A DNA stretch of 64,000 bases. It comes from Amoebidium appalachense. Lineage: Eukaryota; Ichthyosporea. The position numbers and the translations under genes are program-made. Location: positions 1,178,001-1,242,000 of the forward strand of contig CAVNZM010000016.1 of NCBI GenBank assembly GCA_963693365.1, given 5' to 3'. The notes beneath the pieces were generated by a model, which had not been told where the DNA came from, searched no databases, and was given only the letters and a program-made list of their open reading frames with translations. Positions 1-11,391 of this stretch are shown here, one piece after another (within the stretch, counting starts at the first letter, position 1; each line of letters starts with the position of its first letter).

Positions 1-1117
1 AGCAGGGCATCTTCAAACTCTTCCTGGCTCTCTCTGAACATCTTGATTGGTAACCTTAGATCTCAGGCTGTAATCTTAAAAATCTTAAGTATCAATGTAA
101 TTAATAATTACTAGGCTGAGCCTGGCTGTGCCAGAGCAACGCCTCAATAAAGAACAGTATGCAAAATAACAAGCCTGTGCCTGTGCAATAAATCTCCAAA
201 GCAAACATCTTGCAAAAAGCAACGTCTGTACGTGTTTGTGTGTGTGTGGCCGCTGCGGCTGCCTGTGTACCTAAGGCGTCCAAGAAGAGCCCCAGATTGA
301 CCGATCCGGGCGCTCATTGGACGCCTTGGGGATGGAATGTGCTGTCCTTAATGCTCATTGGACGCCTTGTGCGGCAATTGGCTTTTTTGAGCCGAATTAT
401 CATTGGCCGCCCTGCGCAGCCGTAATACCATTGGACGCCTTGTACAAGGAATTCAGAATTCGAATTCCTATTGGACGCCTTGCGCAAACCTCCGCATTCC
501 TTTGACCCGCACTTGTGTACGCACCACATGTACGCGTACACGTACGCGTACACGTGTTCCGCCATCTCTCTTTAATTACTTAATTATTTAATTATTTAAT
601 TAAAACCACGTGCTCTGCACGTGTTTTACACACACACACAGTGTGTGCACGTGCTCCTGTACATATATCCACCCATATCTCATATCCATATCATGATATG
701 TGACACAGATATCACATATCTCATATCCTCTTATCCCATATCCTGGGGGGTGCGGATAATGGTTAATGGAGCTGAATTATCATTGGCCGCCTTGTGCATC
801 CGCATTACTATTGGCCGCCTTGTACAAGGAATTCGGAATTCGAATTCTCATTGGCCGCCTTGTGCACACTGTCGCATTCCTTTGATCTCAGAACTGTGTA
901 CGTGTCGCATGTGCGCGTGCGTGCACGCGCACACATGACACGTTTTCCCCCTTTAATTTTTTAATTAAATCCACGTGCTCTGCACGTGTTTATACACACA
1001 CACACAGTGTGTGCACGTGCTCCTGTACATCTCCATACCCATATCCATATCCTAATCACAATATACACCCATATCATACTGCATATCGCCATATCCCATA
1101 TCCTGGGGGGTGCGGAT
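1..1117. repeat. ATTGG-box repeat cluster, two ~390-bp units
   Basis: The first 300 bases hold no recognisable gene. From about 320 onward the motif YATTGGMCGCCTTG recurs at least eight times (near 323, 355, 398, 430, 470, 788, 818 and 848). It is embedded in a ~390-bp unit that starts near 384 and again near 774; each unit also carries an EcoRI-like GAATTCGAATTC block and a CACGTG...(CA)n...GTGCACGTG segment. The short ORFs here are repeat translations. This resembles the end region of an unidentified repeat; no family was recognised. Confidence 0.7.
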
Positions 1118-1163
1118 AATGGTTAATGTGACGTCATCTTTGATGACGTCGACATTAACCATT
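1118..1163. repeat. near-perfect hairpin
   Basis: Arms of about 21 bases (AATGGTTAATGTGACGTCATC and its near reverse complement with one extra G) are separated by 3 bases. The hairpin lies between the ATTGG-box repeats and the Ngaro fragment. It may be a terminal structure of the left-hand repeat or a fold-back element. Confidence 0.8.
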
Positions 1164-1189
1164 AACCATGTGCCGCGCCCCCCATTGTA

Positions 1190-1238
1190 GTCCCTCCCTC
1201 GGGACTAGCTGCCCTACTCTAACCCCCCCGGGGCCCTG

Positions 1239-1273
<35 letters not shown>

Positions 1274-2496
1274 CCGGGACCTCCCCGAGGGTGCCCCACC
1301 CTTACTAACCACACCTTCCCCCGAGGCTCAGACCCGGAGGCCCGCCCGCTGCCCCAGCACCACATTGACACCTCCCGCCTCCGGGAGCTGCTGGCATCCT
1401 ACCCAGACCAATCATTCGCCGCGCAGCTCCTCCACGATGTCGAATTCGGTGTCGACATCGGCTACCGCGGCCCCTCCACCTCTCGGGTGGGCCCCAACCT
1501 ACCCACCACCCCGGCTGCTGCTGCCGCTATCACGGCGGATATTGCCAACGAAGTCGCCCTCGGCCACCTGTGCGGCCCCCTCTCCCCGGACCAATTCTTC
1601 GCCGAATTTCCGGTCCACCGTTCCTCCCCCATCGGCGCCATTGCTAAAAAAGGGAACCCCCCCAAGTACCGTCGAATCCACCACCCCTCATGGCCCCGGG
1701 GCAGCAGCGTCAATGACAGCGTCACCTACCCCGACGAACTTCAGTACATTCGACCCCGGGACGTCACCCAGCTCATTCTCGACGCAGGCCCCAGCTGCTA
1801 CATGGCCGTGGCAGACGTGCAGGCTGCCTTCCGGCACATGCCCATCCGACCAGAAGACCATCACTTAATGGCATTCAAATGGCAGGGGCATTTTTACGTT
1901 GACACCCGACTGCCCTTCGGCCTGAAATCTAGCCCAGCCATCTGGGAACGGATCGCGGCCACCCTCCAGTGGCTGGCACACCAGCACGGTGTTACCCTCA
2001 TCCGCCACTACGTAGACGACTGGATTATAGTCGCCCCCACCCAAGAGCAGTGCCAACGTCACCTATCCACCTTCCTGCAACTCTGCCGAGAGCTGCACAT
2101 TGCCATCTCCGAAGACAAGATGCAGGGCCCGGCTACCCGTATTGTCTTCATCGGTATCGAATTCGACTCCGTCACCATGGAGGCACGGATCCCTGCTTCC
2201 AAACTCTCGGACCTACTCGACCTCACTTCCCACCCAACACCCACCATCACCATTCGGGACCTGCAATCCCTCCTCGGAAAACTCACCTGGTGTGCCCAGC
2301 TGGTCCCCCCCGGGCGGGCCCAGCGCCTATGGGCCCTTCTCCGAAAACACCCACACCTTGCCGGGCACCACCACATACGGCTGTCTGCTGCCGCCCGGGC
2401 CGACATAACCGAATGGCACCAGTTCCTCACATCATGGAATGGGGTGCACCTTATCACCCCCCCCACATACACCACCCTGGCCACCGATGCTGCCGG
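1190..2496 (+). mobile_element. Ngaro-type retrotransposon, 5'-truncated, first half (RT)
   Basis: Closely similar to the pol region of the full-length copy N1 (about 18700-20030), including the C-rich stretch upstream of RT. Left terminal repeat, gag and 5' pol are missing. Similarity stops inside the RNase H start, exactly where the TIR of the G1 element begins. The continuation of the same coding stretch (RNase H then recombinase) resumes at 29579, so the two pieces are best read as one copy split by G1. Confidence 0.85.
1487..2496 (+). pseudogene. Ngaro reverse transcriptase, truncated
   Basis: RT domain with the palm motif YVDDW near residue 171 and the upstream block LPFGLKSSPAIWE, as in DIRS/Ngaro retrotransposons. 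The open frame continues upstream of 1487 (HDVEFGVDIGYRGPS is readable just before) and runs to 2575, but the last ~26 codons are G1 TIR sequence, not pol. Relative to N1 it lacks three codons near RAFSQRLW. The RNase H domain is cut after its first catalytic Asp (TDAAG). Not expected to be active. Confidence 0.85.
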
Positions 2497-2533
2497 CATC
2501 AGCAATCTTCCCCCCCCCCATCGGAAACCCCTC
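2497..2533 (+). repeat. G1 left terminal inverted repeat
   Basis: CATCAGCAATCTT, then a C run, then CATCGGAAACCCCTC. Both blocks recur inverted at the right end. Similar end sequences occur at 52235-52248 and 53835-53848. Confidence 0.75.
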
Positions 2534-2988
2534 TACGACGTCGACGACGGGTTCGGAGTAGTTTACGATACCTGAGTGGCTGCGTTTGGTACCCTCGACA
2601 TTTTAATGGATGGAAAAGCTGAAAACCCATCGTCGACGTCGACAAGCATGTTACAGGGTAATAAAAGAGGTCCACTGATTTCTCGACCCTCATGTGTATA
2701 TGCCAACGTCATCCTATGGACATGCTGTGCATGCGTTTACACCGTCCATTAACCAAATGTAGCACCTATTCCAATGCTATAGATGTGCTATGGACGTCGT
2801 AAGCCTGTTCTACGTATGTATACTGTGTAGGCTAACATGATGGGTATCGTCGACGTCGAAAACAAAGCATACTGTGAAGGCGATTCTGAGCATCTTAATA
2901 TGAGGTTTCCGACGTCTGTAAACTAATAAGAAACGGCGAATTCTGCAATAATAAATACTGTTTTTATAATGTATAAGTACAATAGTTT

Positions 2989-3066
<78 letters not shown>

Positions 3067-3115
3067 GGGGCAGGGGGTCCTGGGAATGAATGACCCCCGG
3101 AGTAGTTTTTCATAG
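2534..3115. repeat. G1 left subterminal region, palindromes and (TA)n
   Basis: No gene seen. The palindrome GTCGACGTCGAC or close variants occur near 2524, 2631 and 2847. A pure (TA)n microsatellite fills 2995-3062. At about 3092-3113 lies a fragment matching the right end of Ngaro repeat B (CCCGGAGTAGTTTTTCATAG), an orphan terminus. Confidence 0.6.
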
Positions 3116-3330
3116 AAGCCCCATACGACCACCATAAGGATCGCTAATTATACCCCCATACGATCATTATAATGATCTCATTATATGCCCCATACGACCA
3201 CCATAAGGATCGCTAGTTATACCCCCATACGATCATCATAATGATCTCATTCTATGCCTCATACGATCATTATAGTGATCACATACCAAAATCCATACGG
3301 TCATCCTAATGATCACAAGGAGATTATCTA
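3116..3330. repeat. ~69-bp tandem repeat of GATC palindromes
   Basis: About three copies of a unit beginning CCCCATACGACCACCATAAG. Each contains imperfect palindromes such as GATCATTATAATGATC. Probably subterminal structure of G1. Confidence 0.7.
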
Positions 3331-3424
3331 ACGGGCGCAACTGACATGTGAATTCGTTTTTGCACGCCTCATGGAAAGCGGATGAGGCTCATCAGGTGGC
3401 CGCGGAATGAAATTGGTGATATCC

Positions 3425-3725
3425 CCCCATTCCGACCGGTTTTGTTAGACCCCCCACACAGAGAAACTGCCTAATGCAAAGTTTGGTTGTGCTCCCAACA
3501 ATCCCCTGCACGTTATTAACCGTTGAATCCCCCCCCTTTCCCTATGTATTACACCGCATTTTGCATAATATGGACGTACAACGGTCAATAACTTTTCCCA
3601 CAGAAATGGGGGGACAGTCCGACCGGTTTTGTTACATCACCCACACAGAGACACTGCCTAATGCAAAATTTGGTTGTGCCCCCATCAATCCCCTGCACGT
3701 TATTAACCGTGCAAATGTATCCATC
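3425..3725. repeat. direct repeat, ~183-bp spacing
   Basis: Two copies of a ~100-bp block starting CCGACCGGTTTTGTTA (near 3435 and 3618) and ending CTGCACGTTATTAACCGT. No coding signal. The following 3726-3990 holds short imperfect palindromes around CGATATATCG but no gene. Confidence 0.65.
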
Positions 3726-3990
3726 TTGTAGTATCCACCTTTCGGTGGTTCACATGTCTACGGTGTAACAAAGATGTCCAAACATAGTCCATAAGACGCC
3801 TTATGTATATCCATGGGCCATCCCCAAGACTGTAACAATACCATCCATATTACTGTCGTAAAACGATATATCGTACGGTACAAATGGTCGTAAGACGATA
3901 CATAATATCGTCGACATGTGGACTACGACATACAAACATGCTCGCAGGATATCGTAGATTTCACCATATTTTGGAGTACTAGTACTCAAC

Positions 3991-4332
3991 TGCAAAATAT
4001 TCAATGCAGAGTTCTTGTCGGTCATACAATACGGCATCTTGCAGTAGTATTTGTGTGCACGCTCCCAGCTCTCAGCTGACTCCACCGGGCCAAAGAGGCG
4101 ATAGTTGGCAGAATAATGCACACCAGCATGGAATTTCGATGTTTTGAGTTCGTTCTTGGTGGAGTCCTTGAAGCACTCGTACGCAGCTTTGCCGAACCTG
4201 CGTTTTTTGTTGGTGATATTACTTTACAATATAATGCACTAGAGCGGCACGGAGTCCATTACCAAATGGCGAAAGTTCTGCCATCATTACCTGTAGGTGT
4301 TGGAATACGTCACCATGTATGACAGCAAGAGC
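3991..4332 (-). CDS. two putative exons, unknown protein (G1 left gene)
   Basis: On the minus strand an exon at 4197-3991 follows a consensus acceptor (AACGCAG) and encodes about 69 residues including FGKAAYECFKDST, ANYRLFGPVESAESW and KYYCKMPYCMTDKNSA. A short preceding exon (about 4332-4291) ends at donor GTAATG and joins it in phase through a split Arg codon. The composition is protein-like, with no recognised domain. It lies downstream of the minus-strand C2H2 gene and could be a 3' part of it. An exon-level guess only. Confidence 0.35.
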
Positions 4333-5448
4333 CTTGAAGTATGTATGTGTCTTAGCTTGTTTGTATTCGTGTCTGCTTTCCTTCTTTGTGCTCTTTCTCT
4401 TTCTCTTCTCTCTCTCTCTCCCTCTCCCCCCCCCCCCCCCCCCCCCCCCCCGTATCTCTCTCTCCCTTGTTTCTGTGAGCACAGATATCTGTAGATCTGT
4501 GCACACCTGGCTCTCTTGCCTGATAAGAACTTATTGTATTTTATTTCTGTTTGCTCTCCTCTGTTTATCTGAGAGGTAGCGTGATTGGCTAGCTACACTC
4601 GTTGTCTTTCCTTTATTTCAAAATGGCTTAGTTTTGTTCTCAAAAGGATGGCTCGCCAATAGTCGCGAGCGAGTACATCTGTAGATCGTGTTGTGCATTC
4701 CTGTCTATTAATATATGTGTGTTGTGATTGGACAATAGATATATATGGAATTCGGTTTATTGCAAAGTGTCTTCACTTTGAGAGTGTCGACTATTAGGAA
4801 ATATATGTATTTAAATAAGTTTCTTTATAGAGACGAACATAAATATATATGTGAGTTAATAGTGACTAGATGTATAATTACTTAATTTATTTAAGTAACA
4901 GTTTCTAACTTTTAGTTTAATCGGAAGTTGGAATGCGTATGCTCTGTCGGAATGTGTTTTTCTATCTTCTGATAGAACCGATTGGTTCTCCCTCTTTAGT
5001 TGTGATAAGGTGATAAGTCGCAAGTACAAAAGGAACCGAGAGCACAATAAAGAATTAGTTGTTGTTTGAATCTTTCAATGTCTCGTGAACAACTCCGATT
5101 GCCCTCTCATTAATGTGTTAGTCGTGTTTTACATGACACCTCTGTGCACTCTGCTCCCTTAGACCCGTACAAAACAACAGTAGGATCTATACACCTAGAC
5201 ACGTGCAGGGAGGGGGGGGGGGGGGGGGGGGGGTGTAGTGGGAAGGAGGGGAGACAGGGGGGGTTGGGTGGGGGGAGGGGGGGGGGGGGGGGCAGACATG
5301 TACGTTCTGTAACGCTCGTTCATCTCGTTGAGTGAGTCCTCGGTGAATTTGTATCCTGTCACCATGCTGTACCACTCGATTGTCGACCAACTACTGTGGT
5401 AGTATAATGCTATGATGACAATTTGTGCATGCGTTACTTATAAGCATC
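4333..5448. other. no gene seen; CT/C and G tracts, AT-rich DNA
   Basis: A (CT)n/C run lies at 4380-4452. AT-rich sequence without coding signal spans 4560-5140. Long G homopolymers fill much of 5209-5292. Open frames across these tracts are low-complexity artefacts. Confidence 0.6.
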
Positions 5449-6800
5449 GGGTTTTTTCAATAACTACCCACAGAGTAGCTTCTACCACGAGAAATTCACC
5501 ACAAATTATAAGGGGGGATGGTGAATGTGCCCCTGGAGTACGAGGGTCACACGAAAAAAACACAACGTTGTAGCTCGTATAGAACCCCCCTTGTAGCATA
5601 GTATATGTACATATGTTACCTAGACATTATTGGTTTTTCAATAACTACCCACAGAACAGCCTCTAGCACGAGACATTTACCACAAAGTTTATGGGGGGGA
5701 TAGTAAATGTGCCCCTGGAGTACGAGGGTCACACGAAAAAAACACAACCTTGTAGCTCGAATAGAACCCCCCGTGTAGCATAGTATATGTACATGTGTTA
5801 GGGGTTTACACACGTTATTGCGTGGACACTGCCGGAGGCCCAGCCACATTCGACGGCCTACTGCGTTTTATTTACCAAAGCGTTTATGCCGGGGATGGTG
5901 AATGTGCCCCTGCAGTACGAGGGTCACACGAAAAAAACACAACGTTGTAGCTCGTATAGAACCCCCCTTGTAGCATAGTACTTGTACATATGTTAATTAC
6001 ACATTTTTGGTTTTTTCAATAACTACCCACAGAACAGCCTCTAGCACGAGAAATTTACCACAACGTTTATGGGGGGGATGGTAAATGTGCCCCTGGAGTA
6101 CGAGGGTCACACGAAAAAAACACAACGTTGTAGCTCGAATAGAACCCCCCTTGTAGCATAGTATATGTACATGTGTTACTTACACATTATTGGTTTTTCA
6201 ATAACTACCCACAGAACAGCCTCTAGCACGAGAAATTTACCAAAACGTTTAAGGCGGGGATGGTGAATGTGCCCCTGCAGCACGAGGGTCACACGAAAAA
6301 AACACAACGTTGTAGCTCGTATAGAGCCCCCCTTGGAGCATAGTATATGTACATGTGTTACTTACACATTATTGGTTTTTTCAATAACTGCCCACAGAAC
6401 AGCCTCTAGCACGAGAAATTTACCAAAACATTTAAGGCGGGGATGGTGAATGTGCCCCTGCAGTACGAGGGTCACAAAGAAAAAAACACAACGTTGTAGC
6501 TCGAATAGAACCCCCCTTGTAGCATAGTATATGTACATGTGTTACTTACACATTTTTGGTTTTTCAATAACTACCCACAGAACAGCCTCTAGCACGAGAA
6601 ATTTACCACAAAGTTTGTGGGGGGGATGGTGAATGTGCCCCTGGAGTACGAGGGTCACACGAAAAAAACACAACGTTGTAGCTCGAATAGAACCCCCCTT
6701 GTAGCATAGTATATGTACATATGTTACTTGCACATTATTGGTTTTTTCAATAACTACCCACAGAACAGCTTCTGGCACGAGAAATTTACCAAAAAGTTTA
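5449..6800. repeat. 182-bp satellite, about 7-8 copies
   Basis: A unit of 181-184 bp containing CAATAACTACCCACAG recurs near 5458, 5639, 6018, 6201, 6383, 6567 and 6749, with a diverged copy around 5820-5880. Each unit has a GTAAATGTGCCCCTGGAG block and a CACAACGTTGTAGCTCG block, itself partly palindromic. The array sits inside G1, left of the C2H2 gene; it is non-coding. Confidence 0.9.
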
Positions 6801-6887
6801 TGGGCAGTCTGTTGGTGTGTGCATTTATTATATTTTCAACAGTATAATCATCAACACTGTAGTAGTACAGGACCGACCGACAGCCCC

Positions 6888-6936
<49 letters not shown>

Positions 6937-6940
6937 AAAC

Positions 6941-7863
6941 GGTTATTGGCTCATACATATTTGTACTAATCTGTCGAGCATCGAGAAAGGACCGAGCGCA
7001 CATACGATTCCTAATCAATGTCTGTACAACGGGCGTCACAATCCTACCGTAAAGTGCATGAAGCATGCCTCGAGAGGAAGGTGGATTTGTGAAGTGTACG
7101 AATCGGAAGGTAATAAGACCACAAAGTTTAACCTCAGCTTTGTTTGCAAAAGGGTAGTTTGGATCCTCCTTCAGGCACGTGATGAATACACTGACGCCTT
7201 TTATATACGCCTTCTGCCCATCGGGGACGTTTGATGTAGACAGAGGCGAGTCAATGTCATCCTCGAACGCCACCTGGTGTGCCTGGTGTGCCCGCACCAT
7301 ATCCCTCATTTCCCTGTATGCATTGCCATCCCTAAAAAACTCCAGGTGGTGTGTACATTCTGGTGGTGTTGCGTCCTCGTCACCACTATCCGAGTTTTCC
7401 GCTGTGTCCTCCCCGCTATCACCGCCAGGCAGGTCGGCGGCTTCGGCGTCATCCTCACTCTCTTCCATACCGCTGGCGGGCCCATCAAGCTGCATGTCAT
7501 CATTCTGCCTCGCCTGTGTTGAGCTGCGTGTACGCCGCTGGTCAGTTGCACGTTCCAAGAGCATGGTCTCCGCAGAAACTTTGTGAATAAACGTGCGGTG
7601 GGATTCCATTGCCCCGCGGTTCGCGAACAGCGTGGTGCATTCCGGACAGATAACCCTCATTTTCCACTGGGTGCACGTGTGTCCTGTGCAGGCAGAAAAC
7701 CCCTCGTCGACACGTCAGGTGGACGCTCGAAGACTGGTGATGTCGCAAACAGATCATTGCCTGTGCCGATTGGTTTAAAATCATTGTTTTCGCGCCCTCG
7801 CACCCACTCCAAGCCTTGCCGGCCATGGTAATAGTGGACTATGTATGGAGTATTTGCTATCAT
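6941..7863 (-). CDS. C2H2 zinc-finger protein, first exon(s)
   Basis: The main frame starts at ATG 7660. Its N-terminus is a C2H2 finger (CPEC then HRTFIH, spacing C-x2-C-x12-H-x4-H). An acidic Ser/Glu/Asp linker follows (residues about 60-95), then a ~120-residue segment rich in Arg and hydrophobics ending at NMYEPIT. The exon probably ends at 6941 with donor GTTTGT, followed by a (GT)n/(G)n intron start. An overlapping upstream frame (ATG 7863, stop overlapping 7660) encodes 68 protein-like residues, so the true product may be longer with a frameshift or short intron at the overlap. Function unknown; a DNA-binding role is inferred from the finger. The 3' part is duplicated at 9970-10237. 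It is transcribed away from the JmjC gene. Confidence 0.55.
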
Positions 7864-8495
7864 GGGTTATGTACCATTATTTATTAATTAATAAAAGAAA
7901 GATTTTTTATAGTTATTTACATTTTTTTTAAAATATAACACCATCTCCTGCTGAAGTTCTTTGCTTCACCAATTATCACATTTTGAGGTTCGCCATGTGG
8001 GCGCCGTTTCATTGGCCGATGTAACAATTGTACACTGGTGTGCCTAGTTACATGCATATAACATTAGTGTTTACATCAGGATTTACATAAGTGAGAACAA
8101 TAATTTAAATTTTACAGTTTCGCACACGTTTTCTACTACTACTCCTACGCCTATATAATATTTCAGTTGTATTTTTGGGTCGCCACAACGCAGCGGATCG
8201 CCGCGAAACGGATTGGTTGGAAATCACATGTTCGCGCGGGCGTTGTGTGCGGTACATGCTTCGTAATACACCATTTAACATGTGGTCACATTATTTACAT
8301 AATTTGAATTATATGAATATTGTTTTTCATTTATTCGAAACTTCTTTACTTTCTATGTTAATGATATTACATATTGTGTCATGTCACATACCCAAAGGCC
8401 TCTAAAACGGACCATATCATTGACGATATATCACGGAATACAAATCGCGGGCGGATTTATGCCTGATAGTCGCGATCATTGGTTAGTGAGGACCA
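7864..8495. promoter_or_regulatory. AT-rich divergent intergenic region
   Basis: This 630-bp AT-rich stretch lies between the minus-strand C2H2 gene and the plus-strand JmjC gene, where a shared divergent promoter would sit. TATA-like strings occur (for example near 8155), but no definite element can be assigned. No coding signal. Confidence 0.35.
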
Positions 8496-9885
8496 ATGAA
8501 AAAGTTTTACAGAGATTTTGAAGAGGGGATCATGATGAAGGGCGTCCAGGGCAGTAAGGCTTCGACCAAGCCTGCCACAGGCGACGGTAGCCGCAAAAGC
8601 CCCCTAAAGGCCAGTCAGGGCAGTAGCAACGCCGGGAACAAAGGGGGCAGTAAAGTGGCTGTGCCCGGTAAGGGTGCTGGGGGTACTGGCCTAAAGGCAC
8701 AAAAGCCACAGGTGAAGGTGCGCAGCAAGGCTGAGCAGAATTCCCAGCGCATCATGCAGGGCATTGACACGACACCTGGAAACTACCGGCCGCGCAAAAA
8801 TGGTGAGGGGTGCTTACTGTTAGTGTTTGTGAAGTACTTGCTTGCCCATATAGGTAGCAAGGTGAAAGCTTTTCCTGTTCAGTTTACCGTTGTTGCCCTG
8901 CAGCACACATGTACTGTATTTCAACACCATCTCATTCAGAGATCATGTTGACAAGTTTGTGACAGTCCACTTGCGAAACATCATGGCTTCACGTAGAGTG
9001 TTAGTGGCTCTTGCCGCGCTACACGCAGCGGAGGCAAAAGGGGAAGGTGTTGCAGTGTCACGTTCGTTTACGTCACCCATTCCTTTTCGCGATGCAACAA
9101 AGTTTTTGTTGAAAGATGACTTTTCAAAAACAGTCGTCAAGCACACTGTCGTGCCTGTATCTGAAACGTGGGCCGAACTCAAGCGCACCAAAGCTAGGTG
9201 CTCAATCACTAAGTGTGACGGGCACGAGGACGACAGTTTTTGGTTGTCAAAGATGGAACCAAGTGACCTAGTTGAGCTTTACGACAGGCTCATCGTAGCT
9301 GAGGGGGGCTTGTATCTGTCAGATTCTCACGTCGATGGTTCACAAATCACAGACAGTCAGTATCCCGACCTCACAGACTTCTGTAACCACATCCCCTTGG
9401 GCGTGCAACATTATGGAGAAGAGATGGAAGGGCTCAATCTTGCGCTAGCATACGCTCAGGTGTCGGTAGTCGGCATAACACGTTTCGCTGGTCACGTAGA
9501 AGATGCGGCCCTCCCTGCAGCAAACATTCTCGTTTGTGGTTACAAAGTTTGGTTCGTGCATCCACCATGGCAATACCCTCGCATCCTCGAACTTGCCCGC
9601 AAAGGCATCCCTGGATTGGAATGCGAGAATCCATTGCAACACAAGTGTTTTCTTCCCCTCTCTGTTTCGTTTCTCCTATCACAGGGACTAGCCCCTGAGG
9701 TAGTTGTGCAGGGCCTAGGAGATCTCATTCAAACAACACCGCTTGCACTTCACTATGGGTTTCAGTGCGGGCCAAACGTAGCGTTTGCGGTGAACACTGC
9801 CACAAAGCAGTGGTTAAACCGCATGGCGGAATACGTAGCGTGTAGCTGCTGGCTGCATTTCATGCCCGACGACTCCCAAAGATGA
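8496..9885 (+). CDS. JmjC-domain protein (putative 2-oxoglutarate oxygenase)
   Basis: Two exons, 8496-8802 and 8942-9885, separated by a 139-bp intron (donor GTGAGG, acceptor CAGAG) that rejoins in frame through a split Asp codon. The ATG at 8496 has stop codons just upstream in frame. Exon 1 encodes a Lys/Gly/Ser-rich basic segment. Exon 2 encodes a JmjC-like fold: an HxE iron motif in FAGHVEDAALPAANIL, then KVWFVHPPWQYPRI, and a distal His in ALHYGFQCGPNVAFA, the layout of KDM4-type JmjC domains. Histone demethylation or protein hydroxylation is the family role; the substrate here is unknown. Total about 417 residues. Its position inside a TIR element suggests cargo that may alter chromatin at the element. 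Confidence 0.6.
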
Positions 9886-9969
9886 TTCGTGCGTTTCACT
9901 CAGTTCAGCAGCACAATTTGCCCGTTGCTTGTGGTGCATCCCCCCCCCCCCCCCCCCCCCCCCCCTAAC
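9886..9969. other. C homopolymer
   Basis: A C run at about 9940-9965 follows the JmjC stop codon. Confidence 0.8.
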
Positions 9970-10237
9970 CCCCAAGATTCATACACTTCACAAAACCACC
10001 TTCCTCTCGAGGCATGCTTCATGTACTTTACGGTTGGATTGTGACGTCCGTTGGACAGACATTGATTGGGAATTGTATGTGCGCTCGGTGTTTTGTCGAT
10101 GCTCGAAGCATGCCTCATGCACTTTACGGTGGGATTGTGACGTCCGTTGTACAGACAATGATTAGGAATTGTATGTGCGCTCGGTCCTTTCTCGATGCTC
10201 TACAGATTAGTACAATATGTATGAGCCAATAACCGAC
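9970..10237 (+). pseudogene. tandem duplicate of the C2H2 gene's 3' exon
   Basis: Plus-strand translation gives FTKPPSSRGMLHVLYGWIV and GMLHALYG-like repeats. These match the C-terminal segment of the minus-strand C2H2 protein (FTNPPSSRGMLHALYGRIV). The block occurs about one and a half times in tandem (breakpoint near 10107). It ends with the same ATGAGCCAATAACCG sequence that precedes the intron in the parent gene. It is therefore an inverted partial duplication, probably not translated. Confidence 0.7.
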
Positions 10238-10256
10238 CCCCCCCCCCCCCCCCCAG

Positions 10257-10412
10257 TTCGGGTAGCCAGTATGAGCCCAGTGGAACCGAGGTGGAGGAGA
10301 CCACCCCCAAGGGCGACAACAAAAAGTCCCGCCCCAAGAAGAAGGGCACGGACGATGCGGACCTCAGCAACCCCCTGAGGATGACCTATTACATGGTCAT
10401 CCACTCCGAAAG
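10257..10412 (+). CDS. putative exon, Lys/Glu-rich protein
   Basis: Bounded by a C-run polypyrimidine tract ending in CAG and by donor GTATGT. It encodes about 51 residues including YEPSGTEVEETTPKG, KSRPKKKGTDDADLSNP and RMTYYMVIHSER. No domain recognised. The gypsy element E (10717) sits in the following intron. A possible terminal exon lies beyond E at 28315-28362. Confidence 0.45.
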
Positions 10413-10716
10413 GTATGTGAGTGTGTTTGTTGTTATGTATATTTTGGAGTTGGTAATGTGTTTTGTGATAACACTGTATTACTCTGCCGGCATTTGGTAT
10501 GGTATGGTTTGGTGTAAGAGTGCCCACCTATATTGTCATGTTGGGCGTCCTTTTTGTTTTTGGGCCTCATACACATACACACACCTCTTCTGTCAAGGGA
10601 TTAGCATGTGTTTAGTTTAGTGATGTTGGGAGCTTCTTAGAAAACCGCATAATAGTTTGCTTGTTTTGAGTTTTGTTTATGTTCGTTGCTGCTCTTTTAT
10701 ACTCCTTCCCCCCCCC
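10413..10716. other. intron sequence, no gene seen
   Basis: T/G-rich intron-like sequence ending in a C run that provides the CCCCC flank of element E. Confidence 0.5.
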
Positions 10717-11326
10717 TGTAAACAGTTGAACTAGTTGGGATAAGGCAGAGAACAACTGAATCAGAATAAAGACAGAGAACGGGTAGTAAGGCACACGCGG
10801 CCAGGTTACTATTTAATGTGCTCGTTCAGAGTGATCCCCCGTACTGGGACGGCTTGTTTATATAGCCCCCAGGTTCCGGATCATCTGGATGGGTGGCATT
10901 GATGCCTTCGTGACTTCTGACCAGTCAGAAGAGTGCGGTCGTCTTTATGTGCACACAGTGCACCAATAACATGAAGCTAACTAAAAGGATAACTTTGTGG
11001 CAAATGATTGGTCAATACTTAAGCCCGTTTAGGTTTATGCAACTGGGTCTGATTTCCTTATTGGTTCCGTTCGTTTAGCTATAGATGTCGCCTCCGTAGT
11101 GGATGAGACTTGCATTCCTATCCTAGCGGTTCTCGAATTCTATTGGTTCATACTGACTGCACGGCCACTGCATATTGCCGGCGCCGCGGCTCAGTCGTGA
11201 GCCGCAGCCCACGGCTGTCGCGTGTGATATTGATCTGATCATATGTACACAATATCTACGTGATCACTATGATATGTACAGTATATTCGTAATAGTAAAC
11301 ATGTACGGCGTGTACAGATGTTTACA
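10717..11326 (-). repeat. LTR of E (3' LTR of original element)
   Basis: 610 bp, TGTAAACA...TGTTTACA ends. On the minus strand it is directly preceded by the polypurine run (GAAGGGGGGGAG, plus coordinates about 11328-11340), so it is the 3' LTR of the original minus-strand element. Confidence 0.9.
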
Positions 11327-11391
11327 CTCCCCCCCTTCTCGGGAGCCTGGTGGTATGGTCTGGAGACGGTAAACCACCAGGCTGAGGGAAG

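Noticed and set aside
1365-1868. 167-residue Pro/Ser/Thr ORF overlapping RT
   Set aside because: Frame shadow of the GC-rich Ngaro pol; the same shadow occurs at the matching place in N1 (18640-19392), as expected for shared sequence.
5449-6800. Possible CRISPR array (regular repeats)
   Set aside because: Unit of 182 bp without constant short repeat plus unique spacers; eukaryotic satellite.
8175-8405. 76-residue plus-strand ORF between the divergent genes
   Set aside because: AT-rich sequence with no protein-like features, in the place expected for a promoter.
11175-11372. Conserved 65-residue ORF starting MPAPRLSREPQ, repeated in three places
   Set aside because: It lies inside the gypsy LTR and recurs with it (11829, 28140); LTR sequence, not a gene.
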